DNA of 64,000 bases from Spirogloea muscicola. Its lineage: Eukaryota > Streptophyta > Zygnematophyceae > Spirogloeales > Spirogloeaceae. Position numbers and translations under genes: made by a program. This document shows, piece by piece, positions 34,912-48,800 of this stretch. The stretch covers positions 135,031-199,030 of the forward strand of contig WELB01000212.1 in the NCBI GenBank assembly GCA_009602725.1, given 5' to 3'. The number at the start of each line of letters is the position of its first letter. The stretch's first letter is position 1. A model generated the notes under the pieces. It saw nothing but the letters and a program-made list of their open reading frames with translations. It searched no databases and was not told the DNA's origin.

Positions 34912-37900
34912 TGGCGCTGGCCGCCGCCTGCTCGGCGGCAGGGGCCGCCGCCACCGCGGCCGCCCCGGCGCCCGCGCATACGCCCCCGCCGTTCACGGGC
35001 AGCGACTACGCGTATGGCGTCAGACTCGCGGACAGCTACTCGCTCTTCTGGAAGCTGACCGACAGCGGCAGCGCCATGCAGGTCGCCCGCGCACACCCTC
35101 CTTCCCAGCAGACTGCGCTGTGCAGGCCAAGGCGGCCATGTCTTTGCCTGCCTGCCTGCCTTTCAGCCGTATGGCTTGACTGGCGCTTCGTTGAGGCGAC
35201 ATTGAAGAGCTTCGCAAGAAAAGGGGCTCCTTGCTCTTGCATATACATTGTCAAGTCTCTTACGGACCATTGGCTCCAGCTGTATCCTTACGGCATGTCT
35301 GGCAGTCCTGCCAATCTGCATGAAGAAGGCCAGTCCGCCCATGGAAGCACCCACATTCTAGCGACTTAACGAATTTGATGAGTCGCTAGTCGAGTAAGAC
35401 GGGCTTAGCTCCTGCAGGCCAAATCTTACTCGGTCGCTTCGCCTTGTTCCAACCAGTTTGGTGTTAGGGTGCGCACGTCCGGCTTTGTCGGCCTCGGCAT
35501 CTCGGAAGTCGGCTCCATGAAGGGCTCAGGTCTTCATTGCGAATCACTGATCGCTGGCACCATCCCCACCTCTGCATGGTGCTGTATTACGAAGCACTCA
35601 AGAGTTCCACTGATTCAGGACATTGACCAATGACCCCTGCGGTATCCACGGTGGTGGGGCTGCTGGCGTGCCTAAGCAATGCTTGTTGTTGCAGCTGTGT
35701 CAACATCCGACCTTGCTAGAAGTCTTCCTTATCTATTAGCGGTGTTTTTCATTAATGAGCGTCAGCTTCTGTGCAGACCTCATGGTAGGACACGTCAAGG
35801 ATGGCGAAGCTGTTGTGCTGGACTACTTCGCATTCAACCAGTCTCTGGATAAGTCGGGTGTCCTCCTGGACATACAGCAAGATGTTACCACGATCTCAGG
35901 GGAAGAGAGCATTGACGCCAACGGCACAACATGGACATATCTAGAATTCAAGAGACCCCTCGTGACTGGTGACTGTAATGACAGGGACATCGATCAAGGA
36001 CAGGTACGTTTCTGTATTCTTCACTGCCATGTTGCACCAGCACAACATCATCTATCAGCTGATTGTTGCTGCTCGTGGATGCAGGTGCATCTGATATGGT
36101 CCTTTGGCTCCTCTGACGAACTGGCTTATCATGGCCTGCAAAATCGAGGAAGTCAGACTCTCCGTCTGTATGGTCCAGGAGCAGGTGTCATGCTGCAGGG
36201 GCCTGCTTCTCCAGAAGTGTGAGTAAGCTTTTCTTAGGGTTTAAGTAAAGTGAGACGTTTACCAGTCTGTGTGATAGTGAAGCAATATAATTGTTACATA
36301 CACCAGGATACTTGGACCAACTCATTTAGCACGCACACATGAAGCAGTTGCGCTGAGCTAGTTAGCTAAGGTAGATGGGGAAGTACTGCAGTAGATCGCC
36401 CTGGTGGGGGGACAAGCAGCTGAGTGGTAATTGTTTTTCATGTGAATACTATTTAGCTGTCCTTAAGTGTATCATGTAATTGATGACGCGTTCCTTACTA
36501 TGCCTCTCCAGATATTCTATCACAGTTAAGAACTTTACCCTTTCTCCAGTCTACACCACTTACACCTGCAAGCGTTTTGTGGTTCCCTTTCAAGTCAAGC
36601 GCCATGCTGTTCGTGTTGCGCCTCTGATCAGGTGTGTACAGGCCCTTAGCCTCGCATTGAGCAGTAGCATGTAAGTCGTTCTGAAAGTGAAGGAGATACT
36701 TGGCTTTGGCCTGTGTTGTGCAGCCTCAGACAGCTTGTTGATTGTCTGCAGGTCCTCTGCTCCGCTGACTGTGCACCACATGATCCTCTACTCATGCACT
36801 GACGAGGAGTGGGCTAGTCTTCCCCCTGAAGACCCCTTTGACTGCATAGCGATCCTGGCCCCTTGTATCAGATCCGTGGTTGGCTGGGCCGTTGGCGGTC
36901 TCCCCTTTGATGCACCCCCCTTGGCAGGCCTCCCCTTTGGCCCAGGGGGAACCACCAAGCTCGTACTAGAGACGCACTACACCAACCCCACGGGGCTTAC
37001 AGGGATTGTGGACAACTCCGGCCTTGCCTTGACCTTGAGTGACAAGGTATGCACGCATACCCTGAGGGCCTCGAATTTCCCCACCAGAAGCCACCATTCC
37101 CACAAGTGCTTCACTTAGAGACAATTAATCACAGAGATGCAAGTCATATAAAACTGACCTTCCTTACGAGGCAGCCCTGTTGCTTCCTATTAATGTTTGC
37201 CAGTATATGCTGAGTGCCTTCTTCGAATTTATGAGTAGTACAGATTTGTAAGAACTGGTATCTGCAAGAATGCATTAAGATTGATCTGAACAAGCATTTA
37301 CAGCTACACTAGTAACAATTATATACATACACTACAACAATTATACAATGTCCACATCATGTGCTTCGGCAAGAAATCATTTATATATACCTTGAAGTGT
37401 CATACATCAGACCTCCTCTGGTTTTTCAAGCTTGTCAGGTGCAATCTAGACACTAGATCAATAAGGCTTATGCTGTCAAAAGAGGGAGCATCCTTGACAT
37501 GTGAGAAGTCATTAATATGCCAAGCGGCTTTTGTCCTCAGCTGCGAAAATACGATGCGGGAACTTGGCCGATTGGACCAACAATTGCAAAGGGCCTCCGC
37601 ATTCCGCCAGGTATGCCTTGTCACGTGACAAGGACAGCACTGTGTTTCTGGGAATGCTTCAGGATAATTTCATAGCAACCACCATGTACAATTAATTGCA
37701 TTGCACCCCAGGTAGAAATACTGAGTGGTGAAGTGCTGAGAGGTTGTACTCACTTCTTGCACAGGAATGCCTTCCTGGACTGTGACAAGTAAATGCAACT
37801 CTGGCTGTACCAATAAGCTCTTCAAGAACGGTCCAATCACAGGCAAGGATCTAGACCTGAGCAAAGCTGCACAATGCTCATGTTGCTTCTTCTGCTTCTT

Positions 37901-39522
37901 TCGGATGTTCCTGTGCTGGCAATGGCAGCTGATCTGATAGGCTGTTAATGTGGTGGCAGTATTTGCGTCGCTTCTCCACCAACATCTCATTGGCAAGTCT
38001 ATTTGGACTTCTCTCTACCGCAATGGAAGTTTTGTTCGATATATCAATCGAGCCGATTATTATGATTTTTCATTCCAACAACTAACTGACTTCGCTGTGC
38101 CCGTGCAAATTCAGGTACTCCAGTTGCCCACTATAACCTACTAAAGCACCATGCATGTGCTTCGGTGTTAGTGATCCGCTTCATAAGACTGAGGAAGGGG
38201 TAGCAATATTGGCAAGCTGCTGTGAGCTGGATACTACTCCTCCCAAGGATTTGCTGAGCCACTGCAATGCTTGCAAGTAAGGATAGCTAAAACACTTGTA
38301 GCAAGAGAGTTTTCATTTGCCGGCGTCTGTCCATTCAGGCTGGCGACGTCCTGGAAACCACCTGTGTGTGGGATAGCACAGGGAGGGTGAATGATACACT
38401 TGGAGGTCCTTCCACACTAAACGAGATGTGTTTGCATTACCTGGCTTACTATCCTGCCAGGTAGCAAGTGTTTGCTTTGTCAATCCATGAAAATTGAGCA
38501 GCCCCATTGCTGTATCTTCATAGAGGCTGTGCTCTATCACTTTGTTGTTTTTTGATAGAGGCTGTGCTCTATTGCTTTGCTTTGTATACGGCCTCTGCTA
38601 GTGAGGCTGAGCATGGAAGATTGTACTGCCAGGTCTACTAATGATGAACTTTCCAGGTGAAGTGGGTTGTGCTGAATTGAGGAATACTCAGCACAGGATA
38701 TCACATTGTTCCGTGTTCTATCGGACTAAATCATAGCTGATGTCTTATGCTTATGCAGTCTCAATGACAGCCTCACTGGGTGCGATGATGCATGCCTGGA
38801 TGCCCCTGCGCTTCTTGCCAAAATTGACACATTAAAGGAGACAAGTCCCGAGTTGTACAATGTGAGCGAGTATGTTATCCAAGCATTCAACACAAGCTTG
38901 GATGGGGCTATAAATGCTCACCAGCCTCTGGATGTGGATGTCTGTGGCGGTGGTGCCACCTCTGCATCTGGATCTTCTCAAAATATAAATTTAAAATTTA
39001 CCAAGTGAGTATATCCCAATCAGCAGAAGAAGTATCTTTCTTGTGCCTGTTCATGCTTCACCATCTCCGTTGGGCTGCTTCCATGAGAAGGAAGATGGTT
39101 CTTGTCAGCACTGTGATATTTTCTTGTGCCTGGTTATGTATCACTATCTGCATTGCGCTGCTTACATGAGAAGGAAGACGTTTTGGTGCTCATAGGTCAC
39201 ATTTTCACTTGTCAATGCTATGTCTGTGATTGTCAGGTACTCCTCATTCGGACATATCTTAAAGTTGATTATTGCACCTACCACCAATCGGACATGCGAC
39301 CTGGCATACCATGGTGCAAATATTGCTCATGACCCGCTGGCTGGGTGCTTGTCAAAGTCAACTGCTTCACTTGACCAGGTTCAGAATGCCAGCACCTTAG
39401 GGGTGCCAGCAGGGGGAAGTTCCTACCCTCCCCCCCCCCCACCATCTCCAGCATCGTACTGTAGTGTCAACCAGTTGCTGGTAGCCTTCTTGTTAGCTGT
39501 TGGAACTCCTCTAGTGATCTAG
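34911..39522 (+). CDS. DOMON / copper type II monooxygenase 2 (MOXD1/DBH-like)
   Basis: Tandem paralogue of the gene at 29,348. Exons: 34911-35081 (5' end in the gap), 35457-35529, 35777-36003, 36085-36218, 36512-36631, 36752-37046, 37541-37610, 37765-37842, 37960-38114, 38339-38460, 38759-39004, 39237-39522. Exons 2, 4, 5 and 7-10 have exactly the lengths of copy 1 and the phases agree. The first codon is presumably ATG at the gap edge, giving about 658 residues. An Ala-rich leader is followed by DOMON (SDYAYGVRLADSYSLFWKL, GFVGLGISEVGSMKGSD). Copper ligands are kept: VHHMILYSC, LETHYTNP, LLHQHLIGKS, LNEMCLHY. The tail has a PPPPPPSP stretch and a hydrophobic end (QLLVAFLLAVGTPLVI), again GPI-like. 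The intron after exon 8 starts with GC (CACAG|GCAAGG). The CuB-site loop reads GGPSTLNEMC instead of GGLATTDEMC. Confidence 0.92.
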
Positions 39523-39836
39523 TATGAAGACAACAGCTCTACTCTGCTCAATGGACCTGTAGCAGTCACAGCTTCTTTGAGCAAGGCAAGAGCCGTCAGC
39601 TGCATTTTCTACCTCCGTCGCACTCCTGTTAAGCTATGGTCATTACAAAACCTCCTGAACATGTACATATACCTCCCGCAGAACATGGCACAGCTGACAA
39701 TCTGGTCAAATGCGTTCAGTACTTTTTTTTATAGTAGACCTGGCCCTTCACGAACTGAGGGTTCAGGTGCTTCTTCAACCAGGCTGCTTTGACACCATGT
39801 CTGTTCTGCCACTGGCATGAGGCTCCATCTGGGCTC

Positions 39837-42800
39837 TCAAGGTGGCGGAAGCAGAAAGAATGACTCGAACATTGCTAATCTGGTGGGGCCCAAGGCCAGT
39901 TCACATCTCACGCTGCCTAAGGGCACAGCAAGGAGATGCTCATAGCACCTCAGCATGCGCAGTAACACATTGGAGAGAATGAGATTTAGGGGGATCGACA
40001 GTAGCAATTCAGCCGCTTGCTGCAAGTCTCCTGCCAGCGCGGCATGCTTGTTCATTGTGAGGTGCTGCACCTCAAGAATTCTTGAAGTGCTTGAGTCAGA
40101 AACTTTATCCAGGCAAGTGGTGGTTGAAGCTTCATCTGGTGCTGCACCCAAGGCGCATAGGCCGAGCAGGAGCCGCAAGAGCGGCTGAAAGATCTCAGGA
40201 TGGTTGGTCGCTCCTCCAACCCATGTCAACCGCGTGTTCAGCTCCAGAGCTGACTCAGACATAGCCAGCAGGGCCTTGCTAAACCTGGCGCGCGAGCACC
40301 ACAGCCAGTCAGGGCCAAAAGTGCTCCTGCTTTCAGCGGCGTGGCTGGTTACTTCCTGGTGCTCTTCAACCGCAAGGCCTTGTACTTGGCGCTTGCTTGG
40401 CCCTTGATGTAGTGCTTCAACAATCTTTGCGAGCTGCGAGCAGGCCAGCTGCACACACAACAGAACTTCCTCGTGGTGATTGTCAGTCTCCTTGTCAAAA
40501 AGCTTCCTTACAAGGTTCAAATTTCTTCTCCCCAGGTAGGTTGGACTATGAGCACTCAAGTCAGAGCCCAGTACACCTTCCTCCAGGAGAGACACAAAGG
40601 CAGGGCTGCTTCCAAAGGTTGCGGTCAAATGCTCAAAACTTTGCTGCATCACTTTCTCCACCTGGGGAAATCATACAGACATGTCCAAGTAAGTGATTAA
40701 CAATGCCGGCATGCGAGGACATGCAGCACTACTACCACAGTTGAGCAACATTGAATTGTATTATCTTGACTGATTGACACAGGCAAGACATTGACTTCCT
40801 CACCAGATCTCACAGAGCAACAGAGCAACAGATCATTGACTTCCTCACCAGATCTCACAGAGCAACAGAGCAACAGAGCGGGCTCAGCTAAAGTGCTGAC
40901 TTGAGAGCTGAGAACCACTGACCAAGGTAAAACCACTGCCCAAGGTAAAGGAGCAGGCACCACTGGAGGCAAGACCTCGTGCCAAGAAGGCCACCTTACC
41001 TGACAAGGCATCAAGCTCTCTCCACAAGAAGCTGTGGTACTATTGACCATGGCTTCTTGCATAGCCAGAGCCAGGCTGTGCCGCACGTTGGCATCCTCGT
41101 CCTCCAACAGCCGGATGCACATCAGCCATACTTGCATTGAAGTCTGTCTATGCAGGTCTCTGTGCCTGTCCTCTGCATCCCTGGACACTGCATCTTGTCC
41201 TAGCCGCACATCGTCTGCAGCTGGAGTCGTGTGCTCCAGACTTCCTGTGCATTCTGGAGTAGCTGAGATACTGGCACTCTGAGGCAACCTGGCATGTTCA
41301 TAGTGCAAAAGGCCGGAAGCTATGATTGACTCCGCTGTGGCACGCCGAAAAGTCACTGGTTCCCGCGCCTGACTCTGCCGTGAGACCATGCCCATCCATT
41401 GCTCCAATATTGCTGGAGTGTACTCAGCCATGGGATTATCAGCTAGGATGTGGCTGAGGCAGGCTCCCAGGCACTTCAGAGCTGCCTCCCGGCTCTTCAC
41501 CTGTCCCGAGCTCACATACACGGCTTCCACCATCTTCCAAAGCTGGACAGTTGAGTGGCAGCTGCCCCAGATCCCATTCTTGTCAGTGGTGTCATCCTGC
41601 CCTGGCACAACACTGTGACTTCTGCTCCACTTGAACAGCAGCTGCAGAATCTTCCGCTGGCAACTTGGGTGGTCCTCAGATGACACGCGATTGACTATCA
41701 TTGGAATGAGCAGTGAAGTCCTTGCTCCATCACATTTGCTGCTCTTCAGGACCTTCAAGGTAGCCAGCCGTACCTCATACATGGGATCAGAGAGTTGGCT
41801 CTGGAGATCTATGAATATGGTTGGGTCCTCAGGATACTGAGCAGTCTTCCCCAATCTGGGGCCCAGACTGAGTCTGGCAGTCATACTTGCAGCAGCCTTT
41901 GTTCGGTCTGAGCTCTCGCCACTGAAAGCTTGGCCTTCAAGTCCAGTGGGAGAGCGCTCTTGACCTTCCACAGCATGGCTGGTCTTGTTGCACTTCACAG
42001 CCAAGGCACAAAGAATAGAAGCGGCTGCTGCTCTAGGCGGCACAAGCATCGCATCTCTGCGTAAGGAGCGAGTCCTCAACACGTCTTGGCATAGGCTTGA
42101 AAGTAAGCCCTCCGCGCATTGGCACAAGCTCTCCTGTCTTGCCGCGATACCTGCATCCTGCTGGATTCCTGGTTCGCTCGTCAATGTATGAGCGACGCTG
42201 CAGCTCCTGGCCAGCACCCAGAGCCCTTCTACCATCTTAAGGTACTCCTTGACAACCATGGGACACTTGCAGCTCCGGAGGCTTCCAAGCCATGACCGCG
42301 CCAACACCGCTGGCAGAAGGAGCTCCACGGTAGCAAGCCGGTCGGCAGCTTGCGGCAACACTGTGCAGCTGCTCGACAGCAGGGTCTGCATCTGAAGGAG
42401 CAAGCCATGCACCCTGTTATTCTGCTGACCTGTGGTCTGCGACAGCCGTGACCTGCCCTTTTCCTGCAGGAGAGTGTCGCCCAAGCACAGGCCACTAGCA
42501 AGGACTTTCTTGGTGTCCCCGAGTGACCCACTGGTGGGGAGGCTCTCAGCGAGCCCGTGGAGGAAGCCCGGCAGCTCCTTGGCAGGGACAAGCGGCACAA
42601 GTGATCGCGAAGCCAACAACCTGACATGGAAGTCCTTCTGCGTAGCTAGGCTGCTGACATCAGGGATCAGCGCCGAGGGGCTGAGCCAGTCAGAGCTGTT
42701 GATTCTGGTTGTTGAGGGCTGCAGGCGCGAGAGCAGGACAAGGATGGGGCACAAGCTCGGCGCCAACCTTGGCACACCACTCTTTAGCTGCTGGGTGGCC

Positions 42801-45800
42801 AGCCTCAGGTGTCTTAAGAAGAATGGTAGAAGCGTAGGGTACCTGAAAGACGTCAGGCACTGCATCTGACTCAAGCCTACTAGAGGTAGGGACGCACAAA
42901 CAATGACAGACTATGGCTGGACATTACTTCTGCATAACTTTCGCACTCACCAGAGAAGATATGAATGAGCACACACAAGCAGCAAACAGAATAGGCTCTG
43001 TATGACTTGCACTTTACTACGAACACCCTTGTGCATGCACGCATATCAAGAATGAAGGGACATTATGTACCTGTGAAAGAACTCGAAGCAGGTAATTGCT
43101 CGTCTTGCAGTCTCCTTGTGAACATTATTGAGGAAGCCGAGTGTCCGGTGCACAAGGGCCGTGAATGTGAGGCAAGCGGCATTCCTGACCTGCCAATGGC
43201 TTGACGAAAATCCATCAATGGCAGTCATGATGCCGTGCGCGCAGAAGCCCGAGGTGTCTGTGGCCAGATTCGTGTCACTGAATGCAACTCTCAGTGTGTT
43301 GAAGGCGTGCACGGCTGGAATGAAGTCCTTGACGTCAATTGGACCGGTGCTGTCATCATCTTGCTGCTCGAGGTCAGAGGCCTCAAAGTCGTCTCCCTGA
43401 TTCACGTTCCAAAACCCATCAAGAACGTCTTCTGGGGTTTTGCCATTGGCCACTTTCAAGAGCCATGCCATGGCTGCTGGAAGCAGCCTCTTGGGCGCGT
43501 CGTCTGGCTCTCCAAGGAAGTGTGCAAGAAAGGCTGCAGGTATGCCAGCAGACCTTCTGAGCAGATCATCAGCAGTCTGCCCGTCAGCTGCCATGCGCCT
43601 GACGAGCTTCTCCAGCCAGGTCTCAGGCAGTCGATTCACACTGCATACATGAAGGAGTATATCAGAAAAATGCATGGTTGTAGAAGCAGATGCACTCTGG
43701 TAGCACACAGCAGGTGTCTGCATGCCTGTATGACCATTACTGCCTTTATGCTATTGCTAACTCAGGCTCTTCTGTGGATCTTGCCACCCACTTGCTACGT
43801 ATTGTGTATTTAGGAAGACACTGTTCACAATAAGGAAAGCTAGACATTGAAGTCAAAACAAGTGGCAATGAAGAGCTCACAGTGGCGAAGTGGAGCGCAG
43901 AAGACGCTCAATCACAGCGATGAAGCCATAGCGAGTCTTGTCAATGGCGCCATTGTGCTTCAGCGCCAGCAGAACCTCGAGAAAATGGTTGCCTACCTCC
44001 TGTCAAGCCAGATAAGAACACAAAGCAATGCTCGTGCTTACCAACTTGTCTAACACAAGCAACACAATATCAACATATAGTTCTGATACAATTTTAACCC
44101 AGCCGTTACACACAGATAGCAGTCCAGCATCATTTTCAGCATCTCAGTCTGGAGTCCGAAGCCTGGACCTCGAGCTGCGCATTGTTCAGAAGTGGCAACC
44201 CTTGAACACTACTCTTGCTCTTTGCTTCTGTCTTGACTTGCTTTGACAAGCCCGTGCTCCTCATCGGGTGCAAGAGCGCCTCCTGCTCAGAACCTGGCAA
44301 GGGAACTCGCCGCACGATAGTGCCCAGAAGGAGGCTAACCTGCACTCCCACTGCGATGTGTCTAGCGCACCATCATAGGAGGTTGACCTCAGCTCGACTC
44401 AAGTAACAGGACATGCTGAAGCATAAGTACAATCTGCAATGTGGTGCACCATGCACCTGGTGACCACGTATTGACATGTGAGATAAGAATCATCTCTTAC
44501 CTCTTTCATGGACAGCCAGCAACCAACCATAATCATCTGCTCAAGTGGTGCCAACGCCTCGCAATCCGGCTCAGAGACATCATCATCCTGCTCGTCATCT
44601 CTTACATCTGCTTCAGGCATGCTAGCTTGCCCGTCCATAAGACTGCAAGAAGCATGGCCATCTTCTACAATCAACTCAGCATCGCCCTCGGGGTTGTCAC
44701 TTTCATGGCTGGGTCCCAGCTGCAGGGCGTCAGCGGAGACGACCCAGAGGGTGAGCGAAGTGACGCGCAAAAGGAGGCGTAAGAGTCGTTGGAAGTATGC
44801 TTGCAAGTCAGCCGACATCATCTGGATCAGATCACAAAAATGTTAGTTACATGTTTGCGACCAAAGGGATAAGGTGCCAGATGCAAATCTGCTTGTTGAG
44901 CAACAGGCCAACTGACATGAAGAGTTGAAGAACAGGCACACTTTGAATCGTTTTAGTACCTGCACAGCCGTCGACGTCCAGTCAATCTCCTCAATGCTGT
45001 AGCGTGTGACTAGCAGCACCCCATGCACCAAGCTGTGCTTGCAGGCCTCCACCAGGTTCACCTCCGCCTCATTCAGCCCCGTCTCCAGCCAGTCGCACAG
45101 CGACTCTAAGTAGGCCACCATTGCCTTACAGAGTTTCTCACTACTTGCAGAGTCCGCAACCTCGGATGAGCAAGAGTGACGACTGATACACTGCTGGCAA
45201 CGTTCTGTACTGCTGTGCTCACTTGTCCAAACTTGTGCATGCGGATGCAATTGCACCGTCCAGCCAAGCCCAAGCACGTACTTTCTGAACATCAGGCGGA
45301 GTACCAGAGACCCCGCATCACTTTCTCGCACCCTCGGGCTGGCCACCAACGACATGGCCCACTGAGCAACACCCTCGACGTCCTTGGGGCTCGCCAGCCC
45401 AGGCAGCGGCTGGGAGTAGCTTGTGAGGATGTCAAACGTGCTCTCACGCAGCCGGTCCCAGCTATCCACGAGGGCCGCCAGGATCATCGCAGTAGCCTCG
45501 CGGCTGAAGAGGCCCTCGTCGTAGGGACGGAGGTCTTCCTCCAATTCACGGACTCGCCAGTCTACCTCAGACCTGTCGGCGCTGTTTGTGAAGGTTGACA
45601 GCCGCTTCTCTCCATAGCTTTGGAACGCCAGGTCGTCAGCAGCTGGCACGCAACTTGCCAACATCGTCTTGCTGACATCCGGTTGTGGGAGCGGATGGAA
45701 GGTGCAGCCGCCGCAAGGTGGAGCCCAGACTTGTATCAGGGCCTTGAAAAGCTCCATGGCCATAATCTTGCGCTCGTAAGGGGCAGATGGATAGAGCGAC

Positions 45801-48800
45801 AGGAGCAGCGTACGCCCAAGCCACCTGACGAACGCCATTGCCTCTTTTGGAGAACCATTGCATAGCTTGCGACTGTCTGGTGATAGATCACGGCCTTTCA
45901 GTGACTCCACATAAGCTGCTCCTGCGGGCTGCTTATCAGCAGTCTTAAGTGGGTGCCTGACAATCCTCAACTCGTCAACTCTTTCACTGTGATGCACAGC
46001 CGTCCTTATCCGCAGCAGGAGCCGCCGCATGAGCGACGCCCAGCGCATGCGGAAGAAGGTCGAGGAGCAGCGGAGGTTGAGGGGGACGGCAGTGCGCAGC
46101 AGCGCCAGCTCCAGGCGTGAGGGCAGGCTAGCCGTCTTGGGGCTCAGGCACACCAGCTCTGCTGCATCCAGGCGGAGGGCGTCATCTGCGTGTGACATCG
46201 CCGCCTCTAGCATGGCGAGGGGCACCCTTGGTCGTCCAGCGCAAGGGCGGCCGCTCAGAAGCTGCTCGCCACTGCCTCCATTGCTCTCGCCGGGCTGCTC
46301 AAATAAATGGTCAAGCACGCCATCGACCAGCCCGAGCTGGCGGGCCACCTTGAGCAAACACACCATGGCGGCAATGCTTTGGCCCTCAGTTGCAGCAGCA
46401 GGCAGCCCTGGTGCACCTGCAAACTCCTGCCACGCCCCTCCATCTTCGTCCTGCGCCTCATCGCTACCACAGCTCCCACATGGAGCTCCGTCCCTCTGCT
46501 TTGCTCGATGAAGAATGAATGCCAACATGGGCCAGAGGCTGTCACCATCCATCTGCAGCGCAAGGGCCAAGCCGTAGGTTGTGATTGCGCCCCTCAGCTT
46601 TGAGTCGCCCAAGAGCATTGCACCGAGCATTGGGGGCATCCAGAGCCGCCTCCAGTGGACGTCTCCGTTCACGAAGGGGCTAGCTTGCCCCACTTTCGGG
46701 GCCCAGCACTCCTGCCGCAGCTTCTCTAAGTAACTTTTCAAGAACGCACTGGCTGCGCACATGACCCCCTCGTCTTCCATAGCGTACACCGTCTGCTTGA
46801 CCAATGCTGCTTAAGCAAGTCAGCCAGTAACATCTGACGACAGATTACATCTCCTGCTCTTGATACCTGAGCAATGACTGCAAGTCTCCTACTTTTTGTG
46901 AGCACTTGCCATGCAAATGAGCAGTCAAGTAAAGCAACCGTGCCAGGCACAGCCTCTGAGAAGTCAGACCTGAAATAGAAGACCTGGACACATATCCAGG
47001 AGCTTCAATGCACCAAGTCGCGCAGCCACAGAGGCCAGCGGCACATAGCGCCCCTTCCTATGCCCGCCCACCGCAAGGAGACGGGTCGCCAGCTGCTCCA
47101 GGAATGGAACCGAACTGACGTCATCATCCCTGCAGCCTCTAGAACCAACCTCTTGTGCTGGGTCGCCATTGGAGCGCTGCTCTGACAATTCTACTCGTGA
47201 GTAACAAGAAGACTCCAGGTCTGCAGTTTCCTCAGACTTCACGGCCGAATTGGCATCCACAAATCTGCAAGCAACTGCGTCACACGGGCTGGCTTTGAAT
47301 TCGCGCCCACTTCGAACTGGGATTGTGCCCATGGATGTACACTGTATAGTGTGAATGTCTATCAGAAGGTCAAATATCATATGCACTTGCTTGACAGTCT
47401 GAGGAAGGGGATCCTCCCAGTTACTCCACACGATTTCCAGGAGGGAGTTGACTGTTTGTTGAGGCAGGGGATCATATGCCTGCGGTGACAAAAAGACCTC
47501 GCATAAGCCTTGACCTCACATTTGACTTGACCTCACATTTGGGGTGCAAAAGAGACTTCTCAGAGTATGTGCCACAACAAATCCGTCATTCAAGCAAGGT
47601 AGACCAGAGAATATGTTGTACCTACGTTTCTACTTTGGCAGGTGGAGCCAAGGCAAGCTGCACAAGCAAGCAACATGATCACGTCGCGTCACCGAAAGCA
47701 TCGACCTTCATATGTAGATGCTCACCTCCTGCAATTGCCCGTCTGGTAGCTGCCAAGCTTCCTCAGCTGTATCAGTCTTTCCGTCCAGCAGAGACGCCTT
47801 GACTTGCTGCAAGCAAATCTGGTCACATTGCATGCGGAGGCAGCGTCACTTTGAGTGAAGTGCTTGTAAAAAGAGATCGACATGGCTGGGCCTACAAGTA
47901 CCATCTGAAGGGCCCTGATGAGTGCAGCAACTTTGCATGAGCTAGCAAACTAGTTGACATATCCACAGGTGATAGAGGCGGAGCAAAGGCTCGTCAGACT
48001 ACTAGCCTGCTCCTCAGCAAGCGTGGAACAAGACCTGGAGGGCCGTGACGGCATGGAGCCTGAAGTGTCCATCCCTCGCCTGCTGGCAGCATGCGCACAA
48101 TGCTGGGAGGATGCCATCGTACAGGAGAGTCCATACGTGCCAACGGCTACCTATACTTGCAACTCCATGGTTGCCCACTACATCACCAGCTCGGTCTGGC
48201 ACATATGACACAGATGCGTTGAAGACCTTGCAGAGTCCATCTATGTCAGGCTTCTTCTCTATGCAGAGCAGGTACTTGTTGAGAGCCTGCCTCGGGACAG
48301 CCGCCAGCAAGCCTCGCAGCCAGCACAGGCGGCTGAAGCCATCCAGCTTTTTGACCTCATCCGCCAAGTTGCAACGCCCCAGGCTACTCAGTGCCTCCTC
48401 AAACCAAGACTCCTGCCATGTTGGTGCCGTGTCCGCATTTCGAAGGCTCTTGTTGTTGCCGTGCACGTTGTCGTCCTCGCATTGTGGGCTACATTCAGCT
48501 CGCACCTTTTGCCCAGTCAGCCCCGCCCCGCTGACGCTGTCCACGATAATGCAGTGACTTGGAGCAACGGAAGATGCAAAGAGCCAGGCGGCGTGCTCTG
48601 TGGATATGTCCAACTGTGTAGCAAGTATCAGCACAACTTAGCAGGCAAACATTGCTGAAGTAGAAGCAGAACCATGCAGAAAATGCAAGCAAGCTTCACA
48701 CAAATAGCAACAGACGGCTGCATGTTGAAAGATAGTTGTAATAGCGAGAATCAGGTGTCCATCAAAAGACAAAAATCACTGTGCAGCCACAGAAGCTGAG

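Noticed and set aside
40697-40999. C-terminal part of the 725-residue open frame in THADA
   Set aside because: A GT donor at 41,000/40,999 (CAG|GTAAGG) ends the exon. The remaining frame is intronic and contains the 45-bp tandem repeat.
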